From the NCBI GenBank assembly GCA_046327745.1, contig JAXLXV010000022.1, forward strand, positions 1 through 64,000: a stretch of 64,000 bases of DNA, written 5' to 3'. Origin of the DNA: JABAQJ01 sp046327745. Lineage in GTDB: Bacteria; Gemmatimonadota; Gemmatimonadetes; Gemmatimonadales; Gemmatimonadaceae. A program made the position numbers and the translations under genes. Position 1 is the stretch's first letter; each line of letters opens with the position of its first letter. Positions 1 through 9,366 of the stretch are shown here, piece after piece. The notes under the pieces are model-generated. The model was given only the letters and a program-made list of their open reading frames with translations. It made no database searches and was not told the origin of the DNA.

Positions 1-81
1 GCGGAGCACAGTCATTCGTCGATGGTCCCGGCCGGTGTCCACCACCTTCAGCTCCGTTGCCACCGGGAGCGATGACGGAGC

Positions 82-2406
82 GTGATGTGCGCCGCGAAGT
101 CACACGATGAGCACGAAGGTCACTCCCCCGGAGGCGGTGAGACACTCGCTGGCATGAGTGAGCAGGCGTTGCTCCGTATTGTCACGGAGAACGCCCGAGT
201 GGGTCTGGTGGTCGTCAGCCCGGACCGGCACTACCTGTACGTGAATACGACCTACGCCGAACTGCTGGATCTCCCAACATCCAGCTTAGTCGGACACCGG
301 CTCGAGGACGTGCTGGGGGACGTCTACCACGCGCAGGTGAAGGCCCGCCTCGACCTGGCCTTCTCCGGCGAGCGCGTCGCCTACGACCTCCTACGGCCGA
401 CCAAGCAAGGTGAACGACATCTGTCGGTGAAGTATGAGCCGATCGCGTCCAACGGAACGATCGCGATGGTGGTCGTGGTCATCACCGACGTCACCGAGCT
501 GCGCCTTCGGCAGGTCGAAGCGAGCCGGTTCGCCGCCATGGTCGAGTGGTCGGACGACGCCATCATCAGCGGAGACTTGGGCGGGCTGATCGTCAGCTGG
601 AACCAGGGTGCCGAACGTCTGCTCGGCTACGAGCCCAACGAGGTCATCGGCACCCCGTACCTTCGGCTGGTTCCGGACGAACGACAGGCCGAGGAATTGG
701 CGACGGTCGCGATGATCCGCGACGGGCAGCAGGTGCCGTCGTATGAGACGCAACGGCGGACGAAGGACGGGCGCTTGGTCGACGTATGGACGGCAACCTC
801 GCCGATCCGTGATACCTCGGGGGCCATCGTCGGCGTGTCGCGGGTAACGCGAGACATCAGCGAAAGACGGCGCGCCGATGACGAGCGTCAGTTCCAGCAA
901 ACCATGCTCATGACTGAGCGGGACCTGACGCTCGACGGAATCCTGGTTGTCGACGCGCAATCGAAGGTGCTCTCGTACAATCGCCGCTTCTCCGAGATGT
1001 GGGGGCTGACGCAGTCGGTGCTCGCGACCCGGGCCGATGCCGTGCTTCTCCAGGCGGTGCAGGACCAACTCCGAAATCCCGACGCCTTCATGGCGAGAGT
1101 GCGCGATCTCTACGACCGCCATACCGAATCATCGCACGACGAGGTGGAGCTGACGGATGGCCGCATGTTCGAGCGGTACTCGGCGCCGATGCGGCATGTG
1201 GACGGTCAGTATTACGGCCGGGTGTGGTACTTCCGCGATGTCACCGAGCGCCGCGCCTTGGAAGCTCAGTACCACCAGGCGCAGAAGATGGAAGCGGTGG
1301 GCCAATTGGCGGCTGGCGTCGCGCATGACTTCAACAACCTGCTGACCGCGATCCTCGGCTACTGCCAGTTGCTCCTGATCGATCTGGAGGCCAGCGATGG
1401 GCGCCGCGCCGACGTGATGGAGATACACTCCGCGGGCGAGCGGGCTGCACGTCTTACGCGGCAACTGCTGGCATTCAGCCGCAAGCAGATCATCGAACCC
1501 GTGATCCTCGACGTCAATCTCCTCATCAGCGAGATGCAGGGGATGCTGGCGCGGCTGTTGGGCGAAGACATTACCGTTGTCTTGCAACGTGGACGCGACG
1601 TGTCTCCGGTTTGCGTCGATCGCGGACAGGCGGAGCAGATCATCCTCAACCTGTCCGTCAATGCCAGGGACGCGATGCCTAACGGCGGAACGCTGACGAT
1701 CCAAACGGCCGATGTCGTTCTGGACGAGGCATCGGCCGCCGCGCACCACATGGCCAAGACCGGCCGATACGTCGCGCTCTCGATCATCGACACCGGCGTC
1801 GGCATGTCGCCCGACGTGCGATCGCACCTCTTTGAGCCGTTCTTCACCACCAAGGAGCCTGGGAAGGGGACCGGGTTGGGACTGGCGACCGTGCACGGCA
1901 TCGTCGCTCGGATGAATGGGGCCATCGGCGTCCAGAGCGAGCTTGGAACAGGGTCGGTGTTCACCGTGCTCATTCCGTGTGCCGCAGAAGACGCCACAGT
2001 CTTCGAAACGCTACCGCCATCCGCACAATCCGCTGGCGCGGGCGAAACGATCCTGGTGGTGGATGATGCCGACGGGCCGCGCGTTCTGGCGAAACGCATG
2101 TTGGAGCGCCAGGGCTATCGCATACTGTTGGCCGCGAATGTCACCGAGGCAACGGAGCGCCTTCGCGGACACCCAGAAATCGTTGTGATGTTGACGGACG
2201 TCGTGATGCCGGGCGGGAGCGGCCCAGAATTGGTCCAGCAGCTGTCGAATGAGCGGCCTGGGCTGCGCGTGATCTACATGTCTGGCTATACCGAGGACGC
2301 CATCACCCATCGAGGGGTATTGGACCCTGGTATCGCGTTTCTGCACAAGCCATTCACGTGGGAAACGCTCGGGCGCAAGATTCGCGAGGTGTTGGACCAG
2401 CGTTAG
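82..2406 (+). CDS. Hybrid sensor histidine kinase (PAS-PAS-PAS-HisKA-HATPase-REC)
   Basis: Soluble hybrid histidine kinase of 774 residues with no membrane segment. Three PAS domains lie at about residues 28-140, 147-265 and 277-390. The dimerisation/phosphoacceptor box VAHDFNNLLTAILGY follows, with the acceptor His at residue 415. The ATPase domain has an N box (NLSVNARDAMPNGG), a DTGVGM G1 box and a GKGTGLGL G2 box. A C-terminal receiver domain has an intact phosphoacceptor, Asp706 in LTDVVMPGG. By family knowledge it senses a cytoplasmic or redox signal through PAS and relays phosphate internally to the receiver. No response regulator or output gene lies beside it, so the target is unknown. 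GTG at 82 is the first start and is followed directly by ATG at 85; ATG at 154 is also possible. The stop codon lies inside a GTTAGGC motif. Confidence 0.9.
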   Translation: MMCAAKSHDEHEGHSPGGGETLAGMSEQALLRIVTENARVGLVVVSPDRHYLYVNTTYAELLDLPTSSLVGHRLEDVLGDVYHAQVKARLDLAFSGERVAYDLLRPTKQGERHLSVKYEPIASNGTIAMVVVVITDVTELRLRQVEASRFAAMVEWSDDAIISGDLGGLIVSWNQGAERLLGYEPNEVIGTPYLRLVPDERQAEELATVAMIRDGQQVPSYETQRRTKDGRLVDVWTATSPIRDTSGAIVGVSRVTRDISERRRADDERQFQQTMLMTERDLTLDGILVVDAQSKVLSYNRRFSEMWGLTQSVLATRADAVLLQAVQDQLRNPDAFMARVRDLYDRHTESSHDEVELTDGRMFERYSAPMRHVDGQYYGRVWYFRDVTERRALEAQYHQAQKMEAVGQLAAGVAHDFNNLLTAILGYCQLLLIDLEASDGRRADVMEIHSAGERAARLTRQLLAFSRKQIIEPVILDVNLLISEMQGMLARLLGEDITVVLQRGRDVSPVCVDRGQAEQIILNLSVNARDAMPNGGTLTIQTADVVLDEASAAAHHMAKTGRYVALSIIDTGVGMSPDVRSHLFEPFFTTKEPGKGTGLGLATVHGIVARMNGAIGVQSELGTGSVFTVLIPCAAEDATVFETLPPSAQSAGAGETILVVDDADGPRVLAKRMLERQGYRILLAANVTEATERLRGHPEIVVMLTDVVMPGGSGPELVQQLSNERPGLRVIYMSGYTEDAITHRGVLDPGIAFLHKPFTWETLGRKIREVLDQR

Positions 2407-2546
2407 GCACCGGGGCATGCGCCCCCTGGAGAGTGCCAGCCACGGCGTTGGGATCTACGGCTCTTACACTGTCGCCTCGCCCGACGCGTCCGGGGTTGGC
2501 CGTGGCAACGCCACCCAACGATGACTGCCTAAAGGGCGTACCCGAG

Positions 2547-2562
2547 TGCATCATTTGATGCA
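2547..2562. promoter_or_regulatory. Candidate operator upstream of the RND operon
   Basis: TGCATCA-TT-TGATGCA is a perfect 7-bp inverted repeat with a 2-nt spacer, about 45 bp before the efflux-operon start codon. Its size and position suit a dimeric repressor site of the kind that controls RND pumps. No TetR or MarR gene is adjacent, so the regulator would have to act in trans. Function is inferred. Confidence 0.35.
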
Positions 2563-2607
2563 TCACGCTGGCGATTCACGGCGAAACCGCGCTGAGGAGT
2601 TCCCTTG

Positions 2608-3747
2608 ATGTCCCACCGTACGACTGCGTCTGCCAGTGGGTGGTTGGCCGCCATCTTTCTGTTATGCGCCTGCACGCGTGCTCCCGCTGGCAGCGGAGGC
2701 GCAGGTGGAGGGGCGCCGCCCCCGCCGCCCGAGGTGGGTGTGGTCACGGTTGCGCCCTCGACGGTGCCACTTTCTTACGAATTCTCGGCGCAAGTCGTGC
2801 CGTATCGCCGTGTTGAGGTACGTCCGCGCGTTGAAGGGATCATCCAACAGCGCCCCTTCACGGAAGGGGCCACCGTGAGCGCCGGGCAGCTGTTGTACCG
2901 CATTGAGTCGGCGAAGTACGAGGCGGCGTTTACGGCGGCGCAGGCGCGCGTGGATGCAGCCAAGTTGCGGCTTGAGCGTTACGAGCCGCTGCTCGCTCAG
3001 CATGCCGTCGCCGCGCAGGATGTGGACCTGGCGCGCTCGGACGTGCAGGCCGCGCAGTCGGCGCTGGCCCAAGCCAAGCGCGATTACGATGACACATTTG
3101 TTCGCGCCGAGATCAATGGACGCGTGGGTCGGACGCTGTTGGAGGTTGGGGCCCGGGTGTCAGGACCCACCGATCTGCTGACCACGATCGACCGGCTTGA
3201 CCCTGTGTACGTCACGTTCCAGCCGTCCACGCAGCAGTTGCTGGATTGGACGCGGACACCGGCCTCGCGGGCGCTCATCGTACCAGGAAGCCGCCTGCGC
3301 ATCGAGGCAGTGCTAGCGGATGGGTCGGTGTTGCCGCGCGAGGGCAAGCTGGACTTTGTAGCGCCGTCGTTGAACGGCAACACGGGGACCCAAGAGTTCC
3401 GCGCGATCTTTGCCAATGCCGATCATGTGCTGTTGCCTGGGCAGTTCGTGCGCGCCCGCCTCGTCGGCTTCAACGCCGAGCAAGCCTTGACTGTGCCCCA
3501 ACGCGCGGTGCAGACCTCGTTAGGCCGTCAGTTCGTATACGTGGTGGGCGCTGGCGATACGGTGCGTTCCCACGATATCCAGCCGGGGCCGTGGAGCGGA
3601 AACCGCTGGATCATACGTGAGGGGCTCAAGGCCGGCGATCGTGTGGTCGTGGACGGTATCCAGAAGGTTGGCCCTGGGCGCCCTGTTCGTCCGGTGGCCG
3701 CGGTGGACAGTAGCGTGCGAACGTCGCCGGGAGGCGCCGGCCAGTGA
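2608..3747 (+). CDS. RND efflux periplasmic adaptor (membrane fusion protein)
   Basis: Adaptor subunit of a tripartite RND pump (AcrA/MexA type), 379 residues, linking the inner-membrane pump to the outer-membrane channel. The N-terminus is a lipoprotein signal with LLCAC, so Cys22 is the likely lipidation site and the protein is probably anchored in the inner membrane facing the periplasm. A lipoyl/barrel-sandwich half (VEVRPRVEGIIQQRPF), a coiled-coil hairpin around residues 100-160, the second lipoyl half and a beta-barrel follow in the usual order. ATG at 2608 is preferred because GAGGAG lies 8 nt upstream. The end overlaps the pump gene by 4 bp, which implies translational coupling. Substrate cannot be told from sequence. 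Confidence 0.93.
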   Translation: MSHRTTASASGWLAAIFLLCACTRAPAGSGGAGGGAPPPPPEVGVVTVAPSTVPLSYEFSAQVVPYRRVEVRPRVEGIIQQRPFTEGATVSAGQLLYRIESAKYEAAFTAAQARVDAAKLRLERYEPLLAQHAVAAQDVDLARSDVQAAQSALAQAKRDYDDTFVRAEINGRVGRTLLEVGARVSGPTDLLTTIDRLDPVYVTFQPSTQQLLDWTRTPASRALIVPGSRLRIEAVLADGSVLPREGKLDFVAPSLNGNTGTQEFRAIFANADHVLLPGQFVRARLVGFNAEQALTVPQRAVQTSLGRQFVYVVGAGDTVRSHDIQPGPWSGNRWIIREGLKAGDRVVVDGIQKVGPGRPVRPVAAVDSSVRTSPGGAGQ

Positions 3748-6700
3748 GCGACCTCGCCACACCGCCGGCATCCGAGCACGAAAGGACGGCCGGTCATGAC
3801 CAGTCTGCCGACGACCGCGCCGTCAGGTACTTCTTTATCCGACGCCCAGTGTTGGCGGCCGTGCTGTCGATTACGCTGACGTTGTTAGGCGGTTTTGCCA
3901 TCTTCTTGCTGCCGATCGCGCGTTACCCGCAGATCACGCCCCCCGGCATCACCGTGACCGCCGTGTATCCAGGGGCCACGGCGCAAGACGTGGCAGAGGC
4001 CGTGGCCGCGCCCATTGAGCAGCAATTGTCAGGACTGCAGGGGATGCTGTACTACTCGTCCGCGAACTCCAGCGATGGGTCCATGACCCTGCAGATCGCG
4101 TTCGATGTCACGCGAAGCCAGGACTTAGCCGCGGTCGATGTCCAGAATGCGGTGAAGCTGGCGGAGCCGCAACTTCCCGACGCCACCCGGCAGATTGGGG
4201 TCACGGTGCTCAAGGCGAACACCGACATCCTTGGCGTGCTGGCCATCACCACCACGGGCGGGCAGTATGACGCCGCGTATCTCACCAACTACCTCAAGCT
4301 GTATGTCGAGGACGAGGTAAAGCGCGTTCCTGGCGTTGGGAATGCGCAGACCTTTGGCGGGTTGGTGTTCTCCATGCGGTTGCAGCTGGACCCGGAGAAG
4401 ATGTCGCGGCTGGGGGTGACGGTGGGGGACGTGACCGCGGCGGTACGCGAGCAGAACGCCACCAACCCGGCCGGACGCATCGGCAGCGAGCCTGCGCCAC
4501 CGGGGACGGACTTAACGATTCCCGTCACCACCCTCGGTCGACTGCAAACCCCTGAGCAGTTCAACGACATCATCATTCGGGCCACGGCCGACGGCTCCCT
4601 GATTCGGCTCCGCGATATCGGCAAGGCCGTGCTGGCCGCCCAGAGCTATGACTTCGCCTCACGATTGAATGGACGCCCGGCAGCGATGATGCTGCTGTTC
4701 ATGCGTCCGGGGGCCAACGCTCTGGCCACCATCGATGGCATTCGACACCGCATGGAGGAACTGGCGCCGTCTTTCCCCGTCGGTATCACCTATTCCATTC
4801 CGTTCGACACGACGCCGTTCGTCCGCACGTCGATCAAGGAAGTGGCCATTACGCTGGTGGAAGCGCTGTTGCTCGTGGCACTCGTGGTCTTCCTGTTCCT
4901 GCAAAGCTGGCGAGCTACGCTCATACCGATGCTGGCGGTGCCGGTGTCCGTCGTCGGTACCTTCCTTGGCATGTACCTGATCGGCTTCTCGATCAACGTC
5001 CTCACCTTGTTTGCGTTGGTGCTGGCGATCGGGATCGTGGTCGATGACGCCATTGTGGTGATCGAGAACGTCGAACGCATCATGGCGACGGAGAACGTGC
5101 CGGTGCGCGTGGCGGCGGATCGCGGGATTCGACAGGTGGCGGGCGCCTTGGTCGCCATCGTCTTGTCGCTCTGCGCTGTCTTTCTTCCGGTGGGATTTGC
5201 CGGTGGCGTCACGGGCGAGATGTTCAAGCAGTTCGCGGTGACCATCGTCATCGCCGTGGTGATTTCCGGGATCGTGGCGCTTACGCTCACGCCGGCACTC
5301 TGCGCCTTGCTGCTCACGGACTCACCGGAGCGTCACACCACCGGCTTCTTTGGCGCCTTCAACCGGGGATTCCACCGCCTGACCGATGGGTACGCGGGGG
5401 CCGTCGACAAAGTGCTCGGCCGGCCCCGGGCATGGCTAGCCGCCTTCGTGCTGGCCGTCGGCCTCACCGTCATCCTTCAGCAGACCACACCCACGGCATT
5501 CATTCCCACTGAGGACAAGGGATATCTGGCGCTGGCATTGCAGCTGCCGGACGGCGCATCGCTGCAACGAACCACCAAGGTTATCGAGCGCATCGAAGGG
5601 TTCCTGAAGGAAGAGCCGGCGGTGCGCAATATCGTCGCCTTTGCCGGTCTAGACATCATTTCCCGATCCAACCAGCCCAATGGCGCCACGATCTTTGTCA
5701 ACGTGAAGCCGTGGGAAGAGCGGGGCCCGGACGAATCGATCGAGAAGATCACCCAGCGACTGAACGGCAAGCTGTTTTCCATGAAGGACGCCGTCGCCTT
5801 CGCGTTCAACCTGCCAGAGATCCCCGGATTGGGTGCCACCTCGGGCATTGAAGCCAACCTGCAGAACCGCAGCGGTCAGCCGTACGCTGACTATGCCCGG
5901 CAGGTGCAAGCCTTTGTGCCGCAAGCCAACCAACTTCCGGCCGCCGGCGGCGTGAACGTGAACTTCCGACCCAACGTGCCGCAGATCTTCGTCAATGTGG
6001 ACCGCGAAACAGCCAAAGCGCGTGGGGTGAAGCTCGGTGACCTGTTCGGCACCATGCAAGCCATGCTCTCCACCCTGTACGTGAATGACTTCAACCTCTA
6101 CGGTCGCACCTATCGCGTGCAGATCGAGTCGCAGGCGCCGTTTCGGCATTCCCCGGAAGACATCGGTCGGCTGTATGTGAAAGGGAGCAACGACGCGATG
6201 ATCCCGGTGGCGGCGCTCACTCACACCGAGCTGCGCAGCGGTCCCACCCTGCTCACGCGCTTCAACGGCTTCACCTCCGCGCTGGTGAACACCGCGCCGA
6301 AACCTGGGTTCAGCACCGGCCAGCTCATGGGACAGATGGACGACATGGTGCGCACCAAGTTCGCCAATGAAGGCATCGCCCTAGCGTATTCTGGACAGTC
6401 ATACCAGGAACGCCTCGCCGGAAAGGCGGGTCAGTTGGTCATCGTGCTCGGATTGGTGATGGTATTGTTGGTGCTGGCGGCGCAATACGAGAGCTTCTCC
6501 CTGCCGTTCGCCATCCTGCTGGGGGTCCCGCTCGGCGTCCTGGGGGCGTACCTGGGCATCCGTCTGCGCGGGATTCCCAGCGACGTCTACTTCCAGGTCG
6601 GATTGCTGACCGTGGTGGGGCTGGCGGCCAAGAACGCGATCTTGCTGGTGGAATTCGCGACGGAGTTGCGAAACCAGGGCAAGGGGATCGTGGAGTCGGC

Positions 6701-6935
6701 GATCGAGGCGGGGCGCCTTCGCCTTCGCCCAATCCTCATGACGTCGTTCGCCTTCATCTTCGGTGTCTCACCGCTGGTGGTGGCCCAAGGGGCAGGGGCG
6801 GCGAGTCGGCACGCAATCGGCACCACGGTATTCGCCGGCATGCTCTTCGCCACAACCATTGGCATCTTCTTTATCCCACTCTTCTTCCGCGTCATCCGAG
6901 GCATGGCCGAGCGCACGTCGCGAGGAAAGGCATGA
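3744..6935 (+). CDS. RND multidrug efflux pump, HAE1 (AcrB/MexB-like)
   Basis: Inner-membrane proton-driven pump of 1063 residues, about the usual length for the hydrophobe/amphiphile family. FFIRRPVLAAVLSI marks TM1, two large periplasmic loops follow, and the relay residues are intact: Asp434-Asp435 in IGIVVDDAIVVIEN of TM4 and Lys963 in GLAAKNAILLVEFA of TM10. The GTG start at 3744 overlaps the adaptor stop (GTGA) and has GGGAGG 10 nt upstream. It gives a cytoplasmic leader of about 28 residues before the canonical start, slightly longer than normal, and no later start codon is in frame before TM1. It forms an operon with the genes on either side. Likely substrates are amphiphilic drugs, detergents or solvents, which is inferred from the family only. 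Confidence 0.95.
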   Translation: MSDLATPPASEHERTAGHDQSADDRAVRYFFIRRPVLAAVLSITLTLLGGFAIFLLPIARYPQITPPGITVTAVYPGATAQDVAEAVAAPIEQQLSGLQGMLYYSSANSSDGSMTLQIAFDVTRSQDLAAVDVQNAVKLAEPQLPDATRQIGVTVLKANTDILGVLAITTTGGQYDAAYLTNYLKLYVEDEVKRVPGVGNAQTFGGLVFSMRLQLDPEKMSRLGVTVGDVTAAVREQNATNPAGRIGSEPAPPGTDLTIPVTTLGRLQTPEQFNDIIIRATADGSLIRLRDIGKAVLAAQSYDFASRLNGRPAAMMLLFMRPGANALATIDGIRHRMEELAPSFPVGITYSIPFDTTPFVRTSIKEVAITLVEALLLVALVVFLFLQSWRATLIPMLAVPVSVVGTFLGMYLIGFSINVLTLFALVLAIGIVVDDAIVVIENVERIMATENVPVRVAADRGIRQVAGALVAIVLSLCAVFLPVGFAGGVTGEMFKQFAVTIVIAVVISGIVALTLTPALCALLLTDSPERHTTGFFGAFNRGFHRLTDGYAGAVDKVLGRPRAWLAAFVLAVGLTVILQQTTPTAFIPTEDKGYLALALQLPDGASLQRTTKVIERIEGFLKEEPAVRNIVAFAGLDIISRSNQPNGATIFVNVKPWEERGPDESIEKITQRLNGKLFSMKDAVAFAFNLPEIPGLGATSGIEANLQNRSGQPYADYARQVQAFVPQANQLPAAGGVNVNFRPNVPQIFVNVDRETAKARGVKLGDLFGTMQAMLSTLYVNDFNLYGRTYRVQIESQAPFRHSPEDIGRLYVKGSNDAMIPVAALTHTELRSGPTLLTRFNGFTSALVNTAPKPGFSTGQLMGQMDDMVRTKFANEGIALAYSGQSYQERLAGKAGQLVIVLGLVMVLLVLAAQYESFSLPFAILLGVPLGVLGAYLGIRLRGIPSDVYFQVGLLTVVGLAAKNAILLVEFATELRNQGKGIVESAIEAGRLRLRPILMTSFAFIFGVSPLVVAQGAGAASRHAIGTTVFAGMLFATTIGIFFIPLFFRVIRGMAERTSRGKA

Positions 6936-8407
6936 ACGCGTCGACGTGGATACGACCGGTCCTTGCCGTGGTGATGGTCTTCGGATCGGGTTGCGTACGG
7001 CCGCCATTTCACGCGGCGCCTGTTGCACCTGGAGCCAAGGTCGGCACGCCGCGAGTCAGCGATTCTCTGCGCGTGTATGTGGACTCGTTGTCCATGGCAC
7101 GAGCGGCAGAGCGCAGCGGCGCGGCTCTTCCCCCCGCCGCTACCGTCAGCCCAGACCGACTCGCAGACGTGGCGTGGATGGACATTCTGCGCGACACCGT
7201 CCTCACGTCCCTCGTACGCGTCGCAGTCCAGCAGAATCGCGATGTGGCGCTGGCCCGGGCGCGCATCAGCGAGTTTCGCGCGCAGTTGGGCGTGGCCCGC
7301 GCGCCGTATGTGCCACGGGTAACAGCGAACGCCTCCGTCAGCACGAATCAGGCAACCTTTGGCTCGTCCCCGCCGGTCCAGTTCGAGGCGTGGCGTGCGA
7401 CGGGCGACGTGGCGTGGGAGCTCGACTTCTGGGGGCGTATTCGCTCCGGCGTCGTCGCTGCCACCGCTGATGTGACGGCGCAGCAGTTCGCCGAGCGCGC
7501 CACGGTGCTGTCCCTGGTGAGCGACGTGGCGTCTGGTTACCTACAGTTGTTGGAGCTGGACGATGAACGGGAGATCGCCACGCGTACGCTGGCCAGCCGC
7601 CGGGCGACGTTGACCCTGGCGCAGGAACGCTTTGCGCGGGGCGTGGTTTCAGAGCTGGACGTGCGGCAGTTCGAGGGGCAGCTGGCCGTCCCAACCGCGC
7701 GCCTGGCGCAGGTTGAACGTTTGCGGTCGCAGCAGGAACACGCGCTGAACGTGCTGCTCGGCGAAGCACCCGCGGCAATCCCGCGCGGAGGAACACTGCT
7801 GGCTGCGGCGCGCAGTGTCACGGTCCCGGATTCTCTGCCAGCCACACTGCTCGAGCGACGGCCGGATGTTGCACAGTCTGAGCGGCTGTTGGCCGCCGCC
7901 TCAGCCCGTGTGGGCGTGGCCGCCGCAGCCCGATTGCCTGCCGTGCAGATCGCGGGTTCGTACGGGACGCAAGCGACGACGGCCGACCGGTTATTGGCGA
8001 GCGGAACCAACGTCTACCAGCTCCAACTCGGCGTCTCTGTGCCACTCTTCGCTGGCGGCCGTTACCGAAGCGATATTGCCGCGGCGCGCGCTCGCGCCGA
8101 ACAGGCGCGTGCCGTGTACGAACGAACCGCGCTGACCGCGCTGCGGGAAGCAGGCGACGCCTTGGTCGCCGCCCGCACCGCGGGCGATGAAGTCACGGCG
8201 AACGAGACGCTGGTCGGAGCGCTTCGTCGCGCGTTGGACCTGTCGAACCTGCGCTATCAGAGCGGCGTGGCAAGTTTCCTGGAAGTCCTGGACGCCCAGC
8301 GCGGGTTGTTCGACGCCGAGTTGTCGCTGTCGCAATCGCGCCTTCGGCAGTTGACGGCGTCCGTCCAGTTGTATCGCGCCTTGGGCGGCAGTTGGCCGAG
8401 TCGCTGA
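6932..8407 (+). CDS. RND outer-membrane channel lipoprotein (NodT/OprM family)
   Basis: Outer-membrane factor of 491 residues that completes the tripartite pump. The N-terminus is a lipoprotein signal (VFGSGC, Cys21). Two repeated OEP halves are visible: the first around residues 85-270 with WELDFWGR and LDERE-type helices, the second from about 290 with RRPDVAQSE and a VPLFAGGRY strand. SNLRYQSGVASFLEVLDAQR near residue 430 is a family hallmark. The ATG at 6932 overlaps the pump stop codon (ATGA), so all three genes are translationally coupled. No regulator gene is in the operon. Confidence 0.94.
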   Translation: MNASTWIRPVLAVVMVFGSGCVRPPFHAAPVAPGAKVGTPRVSDSLRVYVDSLSMARAAERSGAALPPAATVSPDRLADVAWMDILRDTVLTSLVRVAVQQNRDVALARARISEFRAQLGVARAPYVPRVTANASVSTNQATFGSSPPVQFEAWRATGDVAWELDFWGRIRSGVVAATADVTAQQFAERATVLSLVSDVASGYLQLLELDDEREIATRTLASRRATLTLAQERFARGVVSELDVRQFEGQLAVPTARLAQVERLRSQQEHALNVLLGEAPAAIPRGGTLLAAARSVTVPDSLPATLLERRPDVAQSERLLAAASARVGVAAAARLPAVQIAGSYGTQATTADRLLASGTNVYQLQLGVSVPLFAGGRYRSDIAAARARAEQARAVYERTALTALREAGDALVAARTAGDEVTANETLVGALRRALDLSNLRYQSGVASFLEVLDAQRGLFDAELSLSQSRLRQLTASVQLYRALGGSWPSR

Positions 8408-8556
8408 GTCTCGTCGTCGTGAGTAATTGCATCCGCGTCGACACGGGCGTCTGTACGTTCGATCACGGTGAGAGATTCGGCGACGGACGAGGTTGAAGGG
8501 TTCGGCGCCGCACGTGTGGCCTCGTCAGGCGATGGCTCGTACAGGGAGGGAATGCC

Positions 8557-8711
8557 ATGATCCGACGATTGAAGGACGGAAAGTATCGGCTCTACTCGAG
8601 CAAGACGGATCCAAAGACGGGGAAACGTCGCAACCTGGGAACCTTCGGTACACGAGCGGCCGCGGAAAGCATGAGCGCGCCGTGCAGTACTTCAAGCATC
8701 GCGCTGGGTAG
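8557..8711 (+). pseudogene. Small basic protein of about 51 residues, broken by a 1-nt deletion
   Basis: A good ribosome site (GGGAGGG) precedes ATG 8557. The protein begins MIRRLKDGKYRLYSSKTD and stays protein-like to GTFGTRAAAE at about 8667. The frame then runs into non-protein-like sequence, while the +1 frame from about 8667 continues sensibly as KHERAVQYFKHRAG and stops at TAG 8709-8711. Adding one A to the run at 8665-8668 (GAAAGC to GAAAAGC) joins the halves into one protein. I recall conserved small hypothetical proteins of this pattern from other bacteria, but cannot confirm it here. The break is either a real mutation or a homopolymer base-call error. Function unknown; the composition is very basic. 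Confidence 0.7.
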
Positions 8712-8742
8712 TCTTTTCGCTCACAGAAAGGAGTACATCCGA

Positions 8743-9204
8743 ATGACACTGTCGGACGCGCTCATCGGCACGTGGGAACTTCAGAGCCGCATCGACCGCA
8801 CCGCGGCAGGGGAACGGCGCCTCGAACCAATGCTGGGCGAGCATCCTGTGGCCCTGCTGTACTATGATCGCAGTGGCCATTTTGCCGCCCAGTTCATGAA
8901 GCGCGATCGATCAACCGGTGTGACGACGACTCAACCGTCGGCATCAACGGCGGCCGCGCCGAACAATTCTCGCGCGCAGGGCGGCTACGATGCGTACTTC
9001 GGCACCTACACCGTGGACGACGCGCAGGGCACCGTGACGCAGACCCTGCTTGGCGCCCTATCCGCAGAGAACGTGGGGCTGGTGCTCACCCGCTCTATGC
9101 TTGTGGAAGGAGACCGACTCACGATTGCGCTGGCGACAGCAACGGCGGACGGGGAGCCGGTGACGAGAACCTTGGTCTGGCGGCGGCTGGCCCCTTCATC
9201 CTGA
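8743..9204 (+). CDS. Lipocalin-like domain protein
   Basis: Protein of 153 residues resembling the lipocalin-like family Lipocalin_5. LIGTWELQS at the N-terminus, a YDRSGHFAAQFM strand and YDAYFGTYTVDDAQGTVTQ are the recognisable blocks of this small beta-barrel fold. No signal peptide is present, so it is probably cytoplasmic. ATG 8743 is chosen because AAAGGAG lies 9 nt upstream; the frame is open further upstream only because it runs into the broken small gene. Ligand or enzymatic role is unknown. A second, lipidated member of the same family is at 25797-26324. Confidence 0.75.
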   Translation: MTLSDALIGTWELQSRIDRTAAGERRLEPMLGEHPVALLYYDRSGHFAAQFMKRDRSTGVTTTQPSASTAAAPNNSRAQGGYDAYFGTYTVDDAQGTVTQTLLGALSAENVGLVLTRSMLVEGDRLTIALATATADGEPVTRTLVWRRLAPSS

Positions 9205-9366
9205 CGTCTTCATAGCGCAGGGGACAGTCGCGCCAAAACAGCGCGCGGACGGAGACGTTAGGCGGGCCGCAGGACCAACCCCCGTGCATCCAGCGGCGGT
9301 GACTGGCTCTTGACGGGCGCCCGGCGTGGGGCGAGGCTAGCCAATCGCCTACTCGAAGGAATTGTC

